From an uncultured Acidimicrobiaceae bacterium (lineage in GTDB: Bacteria > Actinomycetota > Acidimicrobiia > Acidimicrobiales > MedAcidi-G1), in the NCBI GenBank assembly GCA_913054115.1, contig CAJXIS010000150.1, positions 1-5,989 of the forward strand: 5,989 nt of DNA. The letters run 5' to 3'. Position numbers and translations under genes: made by a program. Of the stretch, positions 1-5,633 are shown one piece after another (the first letter of the stretch is position 1; each line of letters starts with the position of its first letter). The notes under the pieces are model-generated. The model saw nothing but the letters and a program-made list of their open reading frames with translations, made no database searches and was not told the origin of the DNA.

Positions 1-893
1 GCGAGCGCCGAGGCGACCGGGAGCCCGACGAGAAGCCGGGACAGGCGGGCCCTGTCGATGGTGAAGGCGATCCAGGTGCCGCCGCCGGCGGAGGCGATCC
101 CGGCCACGACGACGGTCGTCACCCCGAGTTCCTCGGAGCCGCCGGCCTCCTCGGCGATCGCGGCGGCGTGTCCCAGCGCCATCAGGCCGGCGAGGGTGGC
201 CAGCCCGTAGGCGCCCCAGAGTCGGGCGAGGAGGCGCCGGTCCAGGCGCATGTCGAGGGTTGTCGGGCCGGCGAGGGTGACCCGCCCGATGCCGATGAGC
301 GGTCGTGCAACCGGGGGTTGATCCGGCGTCGGAACTACCCGTGCTCCTGTGGCGAGCAGGAGCGCGGAGAGCACACCGGCTCCGACGATGACGACCGCGA
401 GCGAGCGCATCGCACTCTGGGCCCCGGCCGCCTCGATGCGGGCGTCGAGGAACAGGGCGCCCATAGCGGCTCCGAGGGCATAGGCGGCGGTGACCAGCCC
501 GATGGCCATGCCGCGGCGGTCCGGGTTGGCCTCGGCGCCCTGCTGGAGGCTGAACGCGTAGCCGATCCCGTTGGAGGTGCCGAAGACCAGCCCGTAGCCG
601 ACGATGAGGATTGTCAGCGATGACGCCGATGCCGCCAGCACGAGTCCGGCAGCGGCGCCGCCGGCAGCGCCCAGGGCGATCAGGGGGGCGGGAACGCGTC
701 GGAACAGCGGATGTCCGGTCAGCACCGCCAGGGTGAGGGCCACCAGCGCCAGCGAGTAGACGGAGCTGACCGCACCCCGACCGGCGTCGAGTCCGTCCTC
801 GAAGGGGCCGATGAAGAGGCTGAAGGCGTGGATCGTCCCGAGCACGGCGCTCAGCACGACGCATGCCACGAGCGTGCGTGTCGCCGGGCGCAT
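1..893 (-). CDS. MFS transporter, oxalate/formate antiporter-like, N-terminal part (partial)
   Basis: Reading the minus strand from the ATG at 893-891 gives an uninterrupted frame of 297 codons that leaves the window at its left edge, so the C-terminus is missing. The product is a polytopic inner-membrane carrier. About eight full hydrophobic segments are visible (roughly residues 8-28, 41-59, 70-88, 93-115, 130-150, 163-182, 222-245, 257-278), and a ninth begins near 286. A long hydrophilic loop at about 183-221 corresponds to the central loop between the two six-helix halves of an MFS protein. The first helix and loop (FSLFIGPFEDGLDAGRGAVS) resemble the oxalate:formate antiporter (OFA) branch. 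The start is supported by AGGG nine bases upstream (906-903). It is divergent from the catabolic-looking operon and could move its substrate or product; that role is inferred from position only. The MFS call is firm, the substrate unknown. Confidence 0.85.
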   Translation of the reverse strand, partial: MRPATRTLVACVVLSAVLGTIHAFSLFIGPFEDGLDAGRGAVSSVYSLALVALTLAVLTGHPLFRRVPAPLIALGAAGGAAAGLVLAASASSLTILIVGYGLVFGTSNGIGYAFSLQQGAEANPDRRGMAIGLVTAAYALGAAMGALFLDARIEAAGAQSAMRSLAVVIVGAGVLSALLLATGARVVPTPDQPPVARPLIGIGRVTLAGPTTLDMRLDRRLLARLWGAYGLATLAGLMALGHAAAIAEEAGGSEELGVTTVVVAGIASAGGGTWIAFTIDRARLSRLLVGLPVASAL

Positions 894-910
894 CGAAGCC
901 GACCCTAATG

Positions 911-954
911 CCTGGCGCCCGGCGGAATCCCTGGCGCCCGGCGGAATCCCTGGC
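911..954. repeat. 19-bp direct tandem repeat, 2.3 copies
   Basis: The unit cctggcgcccggcggaatc occupies 911-929 and is repeated exactly at 930-948. A third partial copy (cctggc) follows at 949-954. The array lies 18 bases upstream of the MFS start codon, inside what would be its promoter or 5' leader. It may be a slippage product or a pair of regulator-binding sites. Confidence 0.9.
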
Positions 955-1003
955 CAACCTCGTCGAACCACCTCGGCCCTCACCCAACATGAGCGCGTAC
1001 GGT

Positions 1004-1016
1004 GAGCGGCCCGCTC
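1004..1016. promoter_or_regulatory. Short perfect inverted repeat (candidate operator)
   Basis: gagcgg is followed by one central base and then its exact complement ccgctc. It sits near the middle of the divergent intergenic region, where a regulator could act on both promoters. Short GC-rich palindromes arise easily by chance here, so the function is speculative. Confidence 0.25.
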
Positions 1017-1101
1017 GAAGAGTTCTGTGTCCGCTCCGGCCTGGAGATGGCACCGTTCGTGGCGTTGCTCGCCATATCGCCGAGAAAGCGCCAGGGAACC
1101 T

Positions 1102-1111
1102 GCCGATCGGC
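1102..1111. promoter_or_regulatory. 10-bp perfect palindrome abutting a possible -35 element
   Basis: gccgatcggc is a perfect palindrome lying directly against ttgacc (1112-1117), the best -35-like hexamer upstream of the operon. This position would suit a repressor or activator site, but a single 10-bp palindrome is weak evidence. Confidence 0.25.
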
Positions 1112-1148
1112 TTGACCGGATGCCCGGCGGACTGGCCTGGGCTAGCGT
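1112..1148 (+). promoter_or_regulatory. Possible operon promoter (weak)
   Basis: ttgacc at 1112-1117 matches a sigma-70 -35 consensus well. tagcgt at 1143-1148 fits the actinobacterial TAnnnT -10 pattern, about 50 bases before the first start codon. The 25-base spacing between them is too long for a standard promoter, so they may not belong together. The -10-like element may act alone. Confidence 0.2.
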
Positions 1149-1185
1149 CCGCTCACGACGGTTGCGGTGCCGGCGATTGAACTCC

Positions 1186-1190
1186 GGAGA
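1186..1190 (+). promoter_or_regulatory. Ribosome binding site of the first operon gene
   Basis: ggaga lies six bases upstream of the ATG at 1197. This favours that ATG over the in-frame GTG at 1167, which would add ten residues and has no comparable site. Confidence 0.7.
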
Positions 1191-1196
1191 ACTGAC

Positions 1197-2198
1197 ATGA
1201 CTGAACGAGAGGGTCTGGATTCCGACTCGCCCAATGAGTCCAGCGTGTTGGGGGGGAGCGATGAGAATGCTCATGATTCCGAGTTCCTGCCGGTGACCCT
1301 CGATCTGGCCGGGGTGGAGGAGAGGAGCCTTTCCCTCCTCGGTTCAGGGACAGGACCGCTCGACGAGGCGGAGTCGGGATTCGTGGCCAGGTGGTCGAAC
1401 CCCGAGCTGAAGCTCTTCCCGCACCAGGTGGGCTTCACGGCGCCGCCGATGGACTTCGACGCAGCGCCCACCGACTTCCTGCGGATCGCTCCCGAGACGG
1501 TCGGCGTGCACGGGCGCCTCCTGCACCTGCCCGGCTATGCCCACGAGCTCTCCCAACGGTCCGACAACCTGCACCTGCTCGAAGAGGTGGTGCACTGCAT
1601 GGCCAACAGCGGCGCCGATGTCGTCGGACAGGTCGGCACCAACTGGGTCCACGCCGGGGGCACCGACGCCGACGACATCCGCCGCTTCACCGCCGAGCTC
1701 AGCGAGAAGTACGAGACCCCGTTCCACATGGCCGGCCTGTGCCTTGTCGAGGCGTGCGAGGCACTCGGCGTCGAGAAGGTCGCCCTCAACTCGGTGTACT
1801 TCTGGCCGGACTGGCGCGACGGGGTGGTGCGCTTCCTGCGCAGCGCCGGACTCGACGTCGTCTGGTTCGGCAACTTCGTCGACCAGGGGCACTACGACAC
1901 GCAGGAAGAGGTCAACGACCGGTCGTGGATCTTCCCCGGCGACCTGGCGCTGGCATCGATGCGCCACGCCGCAGAGGCGGCACCGGACGCCGAAGCGATC
2001 CTCGTCAACGGCATGCCCAACTGGCGACGCCCCGACGGCCTGCCCGAGCGCACAGTCTCCCTCGCCAGGGATCTCGAGGCCGAGATCGACATGCCCGTGA
2101 TCGCCGCCGACCTGGCGCTCTACTGGGCCATCTTCCGCAGCCTCGACGTGGCCCCGGTGGGGGTCCACGGAAGCCTCCTCGCCGGCCTCCAGGACTGA
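1197..2198 (+). CDS. Diverged Asp/Glu racemase / maleate isomerase-superfamily protein lacking both catalytic cysteines
   Basis: The predicted product is a soluble 333-residue cytoplasmic protein. Residues 1 to about 45 are acidic, Ser/Asp/Glu-rich and probably disordered. From about 100 onward the pattern is that of the two-lobe Asp/Glu racemase fold: VGVHGRLLHLPGY at 102-114, a strand and turn ADVVGQVGTNW at 140-150, and a second-lobe equivalent AEAILVNGMPNWR at 265-277. In maleate isomerases and EutA-like proteins these two turns carry the catalytic cysteines (GCTSG, SCTSLR). Here the aligned positions appear to be Gly147 and Gly272. The three cysteines present (134, 182, 187) lie elsewhere. 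The alignment is mine by eye. The protein is therefore either catalytically different, as in cysteine-poor arylmalonate decarboxylase relatives, or non-catalytic, perhaps a partner of the two-cysteine homologue at the end of the operon. It is the first operon gene. The superfamily call is moderate and the reaction unknown. Confidence 0.65.
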   Translation: MTEREGLDSDSPNESSVLGGSDENAHDSEFLPVTLDLAGVEERSLSLLGSGTGPLDEAESGFVARWSNPELKLFPHQVGFTAPPMDFDAAPTDFLRIAPETVGVHGRLLHLPGYAHELSQRSDNLHLLEEVVHCMANSGADVVGQVGTNWVHAGGTDADDIRRFTAELSEKYETPFHMAGLCLVEACEALGVEKVALNSVYFWPDWRDGVVRFLRSAGLDVVWFGNFVDQGHYDTQEEVNDRSWIFPGDLALASMRHAAEAAPDAEAILVNGMPNWRRPDGLPERTVSLARDLEAEIDMPVIAADLALYWAIFRSLDVAPVGVHGSLLAGLQD

Positions 2199-2222
2199 TC
2201 CGGGTCGCAGGCAGGCCACGAC

Positions 2223-2972
2223 GTGTTCCTCGCACTCTGGGCGACGCCCCGCTCCACCTCGACGGCGTTCGAGTGGATGATGCGCCAGCGGGGCGACTTC
2301 ACGTGCGTCCACGAGCCATGGAACGAGCTCTACTACTACGGCGAGGACCGGCGCTCCGACCGCGACGGCGGGGTGCCGGCCCGCCCCGGCCACACGTACG
2401 CAGCGGTCTGGGAGGGCCTCATCGCCACTGCCGGAACGGGCGACCTCTTCGTCAAGGACTTCGCCTACTCGGTCGAGCACGACCTCGACGACGCCAAGCT
2501 GGCCGCCATGACCCACACCTTCCTCGTCCGAGAGCCCCGACGGGTGGTGCAGGGCCTGGCGAGCCACTGGCCCGACTGCACCTTCGAGGAGGTGGGCTTC
2601 GCCTCGCTGTACCGCCTCTTCGAGCGCATCGCCGACCGGGACGGCACGCCGCCACCCGTGATGGCCTCCGACGACCTCCTCGACGACCCGGCTGGCACCA
2701 TCCGCGCCTACTGCGCAGCCGTGGGCATCCCGTTCCTGCCCGAGGCGCTCACCTGGGAGGAGGGGGAACGCCCCGAGGTCAACTGGTACGGCGAGGGCAC
2801 CGGCCCGTGGCACGACTCGTTGCGCCACAGCACCGGCATCAGCCGGACGACCACCGAGTATCCGCCCCTCGAGGACGACCCCCGCCTGCTCGACCTCTAC
2901 GGGCGCAGCCTGCCCCACTACGAATCGCTGATGGTCCACCGAACCGCACCCCTCGTAGAATCTGCGCCATGA
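2223..2972 (+). CDS. Sulfotransferase-like protein (P-loop/PAPS-type fold)
   Basis: The product has 249 residues, a size typical of compact bacterial sulfotransferases. It probably transfers sulfate from PAPS to a small hydroxylated or amino acceptor in the cytoplasm. The N-terminal strand runs straight into ATPRSTSTAFE (7-17), which fits the 5'-phosphosulfate-binding loop. HEPW at 30-33 supplies the usual family His/Glu position. FVKDF (76-80) follows, then FLVREPRRVV (100-109), which fits the 3'-phosphate-binding segment with Arg103. The GTG start at 2223 is chosen because the nucleotide loop must sit close to the N-terminus. Its ribosome site is poor, so translation may depend on re-initiation after the upstream gene, which ends 24 bases earlier. 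It overlaps the next gene by ATGA. The family includes plant and bacterial P-loop proteins of unproven activity, so sulfation itself is inferred. Confidence 0.75.
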   Translation: MFLALWATPRSTSTAFEWMMRQRGDFTCVHEPWNELYYYGEDRRSDRDGGVPARPGHTYAAVWEGLIATAGTGDLFVKDFAYSVEHDLDDAKLAAMTHTFLVREPRRVVQGLASHWPDCTFEEVGFASLYRLFERIADRDGTPPPVMASDDLLDDPAGTIRAYCAAVGIPFLPEALTWEEGERPEVNWYGEGTGPWHDSLRHSTGISRTTTEYPPLEDDPRLLDLYGRSLPHYESLMVHRTAPLVESAP

Positions 2973-3973
2973 CCGTCGCTGTGCCGTTCCCCGCAGCGCC
3001 GCCGCCCGGTTACGAGTGGCTGGCCGACGAGCCGACCTTCGACCCCGACCGTCACCTGGCGCTCGGGCCGCCGCCGGCCACCCGCACCTTGGCCGAGTTC
3101 GGCTACGACGAGGCCGACATCGAGCCGACCGCCACGCCGATCGCCGTGTCGGACCCGTTCCGTGTGCTGTCGGACGAGGGTGCGGCCGTCCTGCTCGACA
3201 CGACCCGGCGGCTGCGGGCCTACGCCCGTCGTGCCGGGAACCGCATCGAGCAGTCCGTCAGAGGCGGTTGCTACCGCTCCCGCTTCCTGCGGGACCTCTG
3301 CCTCAGCTCCGAGGTCAGCGACATGATGTCGGCCATCTACGGCGTACCCGTGGCGCCCCACACGATGCCGCTCCACCTGGGACACCTCAACTACGAACCC
3401 AGCGACCTGTCCGAGGCGGTCGACAAGTGGCACCACGACACCATCCCGCTCGACTACGTGATGATCGTCAGCGACCCGACAACGCTGCCCGGCGGCCGCT
3501 TCGAGTACTTCGTCGGCACCAGGCACGAGGTTGCCGAGTTGGCAGCCCGCGGCGAGCGACCGCCGGCTGATCGGGTCGTCGCCCCCGACTTCCCGGGGCC
3601 CGGCTATGCCATCGCCCTCCACGGCAACATGGTCGTGCACCGGGGGGCGCCGCTCACCGAACCAGCGGAGCGCATCACCATGGTCAACGCCTATGTGGCC
3701 ATGGACCGCAGCCGCGACGACCAGTCCCGGACACGGGACCTCATCGGGATCGACGACGACGCCACGCTCTACGCCGAGTGGGCACGGCACGCTGCCTGGC
3801 GGGCCGAGGGTCGGTTGGCGGCCCTCGTCGACGAGATCGGCCCCGGAATCGGTCCCGACGAGGCCGCCGCCCGCCTCGAGGCCGCCGTCGAGGACGTCCG
3901 GCGGGCCATCGACGACATGCGTGCCGGGCAGCGGGAGGCCGAGCACTACGAGCTGGGGAACGCCCAGTCGTGA
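2969..3973 (+). CDS. Fe(II)/2-oxoglutarate-dependent oxygenase-like protein
   Basis: The predicted cytoplasmic protein has 334 residues. The core shows a facial-triad pattern: His155-x-Asp157 in KWHHDT, then a distal His224 in NMVVHRG and Arg235 in ERIT as the likely 2-oxoglutarate anchor. The His-to-Arg distance is 11, the same as in the adjacent PhyH protein. The segment LDYVMIVSDPTTLPGGRFEYFVGTRHEV (about 161-188) fits the usual strand, Gly-rich turn and strand after the metal motif. About 120 residues precede the core, and an Arg/Glu-rich helical tail (about 270-327) follows it. This is unlike a minimal PhyH enzyme and shares little obvious sequence with its neighbour. Oxygenases of this type hydroxylate, desaturate or cleave small molecules. 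The ATG overlaps the preceding stop as ATGA, and the stop overlaps the next start as GTGA. The class call is fairly confident, the substrate unknown. Confidence 0.75.
   Translation: MTVAVPFPAAPPPGYEWLADEPTFDPDRHLALGPPPATRTLAEFGYDEADIEPTATPIAVSDPFRVLSDEGAAVLLDTTRRLRAYARRAGNRIEQSVRGGCYRSRFLRDLCLSSEVSDMMSAIYGVPVAPHTMPLHLGHLNYEPSDLSEAVDKWHHDTIPLDYVMIVSDPTTLPGGRFEYFVGTRHEVAELAARGERPPADRVVAPDFPGPGYAIALHGNMVVHRGAPLTEPAERITMVNAYVAMDRSRDDQSRTRDLIGIDDDATLYAEWARHAAWRAEGRLAALVDEIGPGIGPDEAAARLEAAVEDVRRAIDDMRAGQREAEHYELGNAQS
3955..3959 (+). promoter_or_regulatory. Ribosome binding site for the PhyH-family gene
   Basis: gggga lies inside the end of the preceding gene, about ten bases before the GTG at 3970. 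It supports the overlapping GTGA start over any downstream candidate. Confidence 0.55.
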
Positions 3974-4845
3974 CGGCGCCCGACGTCCTGGCCGAGGAAC
4001 AGGTCGAGCGGTTCCACCGCGACGGCTGGCTCCACCTCGAAGGAGCACTTTCCGAGGAGGTCCTCCGGGGGTTGCGGGGCGAGTTCGACGCCTGGGTGGA
4101 GGAGAGCCGCAGCCACACCGAGCCCTACGGCCTGACCTTCGACGGGAGGCCCCGCTTCGACCTCGAGCCCGGCCACAGCGCCGAGCGCCCCGCGCTGCGC
4201 CGCATCGCCTCACCGACCGAGTTGTCGGACGCCTACCTCCGGGCCATGCGCTCCAGCGCCGCCGTCGACGCTGCCGCGCAGCTCATCGGGCCGAATCTCG
4301 AGTTCAACCATGCCAAGGTCAACTCGAAGCTGCCGGGAGCCGCCACCGAGGTGGGGTTCCACCAGGACATCCTGTTCGAGGCCCACACCAACGACGACAT
4401 GCTCGCCGTCCTCTACTTCCTCGACGAGGTCACCCTCGAGAACGGGCCTCTCGAGGTCGTACCGGGGAGCCACCGGGGCCCGCTGTACGAGCACTGGCAC
4501 GACGGTGTCTTCACCGGTGCCGTCGGCCCGGAGGTCGTCGAGATGGCACGGGCCGAGGCGATCCCGTGCATCGGCCCGGCAGGGTCCGCCTGCCTCATGC
4601 ACGGACGCCTCCTGCACGGTTCGGGACCCAACCTGTCCGATCGCCCACGCACGCTGTTCATCAGCGCCTACCGGTCCGAGGACAGCTACCCGCTCGACAC
4701 CAGCCACGTGCCGAGCGAACACGAGGGCGAGCTCGTCCGGGGGGTACGGACCAACCGGGTCCGCTGCACCTCGATGGAGATGGCGCTCTCCGAGGTGCCG
4801 GCGGGGGCATCGTTTTTCGACCAGCAGGCGAAGGAACGCACGTGA
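3970..4845 (+). CDS. Phytanoyl-CoA dioxygenase (PhyH) family Fe(II)/2-oxoglutarate oxygenase
   Basis: This 291-residue protein matches the normal length and layout of bacterial PhyH enzymes. The N-terminal segment FHRDGWLHLEGALSEE (15-30) is the typical family opening. The metal-binding HxD is His131-Gln-Asp133, followed by LAVLYFLDEVTLENGPLEVVPGSHRG (145-170). The last metal ligand is His216 in LLHGSGPN, and Arg227 in RPRTLF probably binds the 2-oxoglutarate carboxylate. All expected catalytic residues are present, so it should be an active O2- and 2-oxoglutarate-dependent hydroxylase. The conserved signature of ectoine 5-hydroxylase (EctD) around the HxD motif is not visible, so I do not call it EctD despite the EutA-like neighbour. 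It is translationally coupled on both sides by GTGA overlaps. Substrate unknown. Confidence 0.88.
   Translation: MTAPDVLAEEQVERFHRDGWLHLEGALSEEVLRGLRGEFDAWVEESRSHTEPYGLTFDGRPRFDLEPGHSAERPALRRIASPTELSDAYLRAMRSSAAVDAAAQLIGPNLEFNHAKVNSKLPGAATEVGFHQDILFEAHTNDDMLAVLYFLDEVTLENGPLEVVPGSHRGPLYEHWHDGVFTGAVGPEVVEMARAEAIPCIGPAGSACLMHGRLLHGSGPNLSDRPRTLFISAYRSEDSYPLDTSHVPSEHEGELVRGVRTNRVRCTSMEMALSEVPAGASFFDQQAKERT
4831..4835 (+). promoter_or_regulatory. Ribosome binding site for the EutA-like gene
   Basis: aagga sits six bases before the GTG at 4842, within the final codons of the PhyH gene. It supports the GTGA-overlapping start. Confidence 0.6.
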
Positions 4846-5633
4846 CGGGGCGCGACACGAACCGCGACACGAACCGCGTCCGGAAGCTCGACTTCGCGAC
4901 CGATGCGGGCGTCGGCCCCCGGGCACTGCTCGGCCTGATCGTGCTGGAGACGGATCGGACCGTCGAGGCGGAGATCCGCTCCCTGCACCTCGACGGCGTC
5001 GCCCACCACGTCTCACGCATTCCCATGGATGCGACGGTCACCCCCGAGACGCTGCGTGCGATGGAGGCACGCATCCCGGTCGCAGCCGCCCTCCTGCCGC
5101 CGGCGTTCGGCTTCGACGCCATCGGGTACGCCTGCACCTCGGGGGCGACGCTCATCGGCTCCGACCGGGTTGCGGCGGCCGTCGGCATGGCGCACCCCGA
5201 CGTGCCGTGCACCGATCCGATCACTGCGGCGTTCGCCGCATTCGCAACGCTCGGCGTCCGGTCCATCGGGCTCGTCACCCCGTACGGCGCCGAGGTGACG
5301 CTGCGCATGGCCGCCCACTACGAGGCACGGGGTGTCGACGTGGCGACGATCGGCTCCTTCCTCGAAGAGGACGACGATGTCGTCGGAAGGATCACTGAGG
5401 CCTCCGTCGCCGACGCCGTGCGCCGGATCGGCGCGGCGCAGGGTTGCGACGCCGTCTTCGTGTCGTGCACCAGCCTGCGGACCTTCGGGGTGATCGACGG
5501 GCTCGAGTCCGAACTGGGGCGACCGGTGGTGTCGAGCAACCAGGCGTTCGCCTGGCACCTGCTGCGCCTGGCCGGGGTCGATGACGAGATAGCGGGCCTC
5601 GGCACGCTCTTCGCCCGGGGCCTGATCGGATGA
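4842..5633 (+). CDS. Maleate isomerase / EutA-like Asp/Glu racemase-superfamily enzyme
   Basis: The product is a 263-residue cytoplasmic enzyme of the cysteine-dependent Asp/Glu racemase superfamily, close in style to maleate cis-trans isomerase, arylmalonate decarboxylase and the ectoine-utilisation protein EutA. ARLGLIV-type residues appear at about 28-35 (ALLGLIVL). The first catalytic loop is YACTSGATLIGSDRV (96-110) with Cys98, and the second is VFVSCTSLRTFGVID (205-219) with Cys209. PVVSSNQAFAWHLLRLAG (228-245) then matches the substrate-binding end of the family. Both cysteines are present, so isomerase or racemase-type chemistry is expected. The N-terminal RDTNRDTNR extension comes from a 12-bp DNA duplication and is probably dispensable. 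From memory the sequence resembles EutA more than classical maleate isomerase, and the following gene opens like an M24 peptidase, as in eut operons. I cannot confirm orthology, so no symbol is given. Confidence 0.85.
   Translation: MTGRDTNRDTNRVRKLDFATDAGVGPRALLGLIVLETDRTVEAEIRSLHLDGVAHHVSRIPMDATVTPETLRAMEARIPVAAALLPPAFGFDAIGYACTSGATLIGSDRVAAAVGMAHPDVPCTDPITAAFAAFATLGVRSIGLVTPYGAEVTLRMAAHYEARGVDVATIGSFLEEDDDVVGRITEASVADAVRRIGAAQGCDAVFVSCTSLRTFGVIDGLESELGRPVVSSNQAFAWHLLRLAGVDDEIAGLGTLFARGLIG
4851..4874 (+). repeat. 12-bp in-frame tandem duplication at the start of the EutA-like gene
   Basis: cgcgacacgaac at 4851-4862 is repeated exactly at 4863-4874, and four more matching bases (cgcg) follow at 4875-4878. 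It encodes RDTN twice at residues 4-11 and keeps the reading frame, consistent with replication slippage in an unconstrained N-terminal tail. Confidence 0.9.

Larger units (their letters stand above)
894..1196. promoter_or_regulatory. Divergent intergenic region between the MFS gene and the operon
   Basis: About 300 bases separate the two divergent start codons, and I see no credible gene here. Open frames crossing it are continuations of antisense frames of the MFS gene. It contains a 19-bp tandem repeat next to the MFS start, a 6-1-6 inverted repeat at 1004-1016, a 10-bp palindrome at 1102-1111, and a possible promoter near the operon. As the only sizeable non-coding stretch in the window, it should hold the promoters for both transcription units. 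No regulator gene is visible in the window. Confidence 0.6.

Noticed and set aside
168..908. Plus-strand open frames opposite the MFS gene
   Set aside because: They are antisense shadows. The minus strand encodes a clear multi-helix membrane protein over the same bases.
1167..1196. GTG at 1167 as the start of the first operon gene
   Set aside because: It is in frame but lacks a ribosome site, while ggaga precedes the ATG at 1197 at good spacing.
1322..1340. Small hairpin gaggag/ctcctc with a seven-base loop
   Set aside because: It has only six base pairs and lies inside a coding region of purine-rich sequence; it could easily arise by chance.
1344..2939. A 531-codon open frame on the minus strand
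   Set aside because: It lies antisense to two well-supported genes. Its translation is low-complexity, rich in Val, Gly, Glu and Arg, as expected from the antisense of GC-biased codons, and it matches no family I recognise.
1391..2968. A long open stretch upstream of, and in frame with, the first oxygenase gene
   Set aside because: The translation is Arg/Pro-rich shadow sequence over genes 1 and 2. The real gene starts at the ATG at 2969, which overlaps the previous stop.
3970..4845. Ectoine hydroxylase (EctD) identity for the PhyH-family protein
   Set aside because: The EctD signature around the metal-binding motif is not visible, and no ectABC genes are present. Only the general PhyH residues match.
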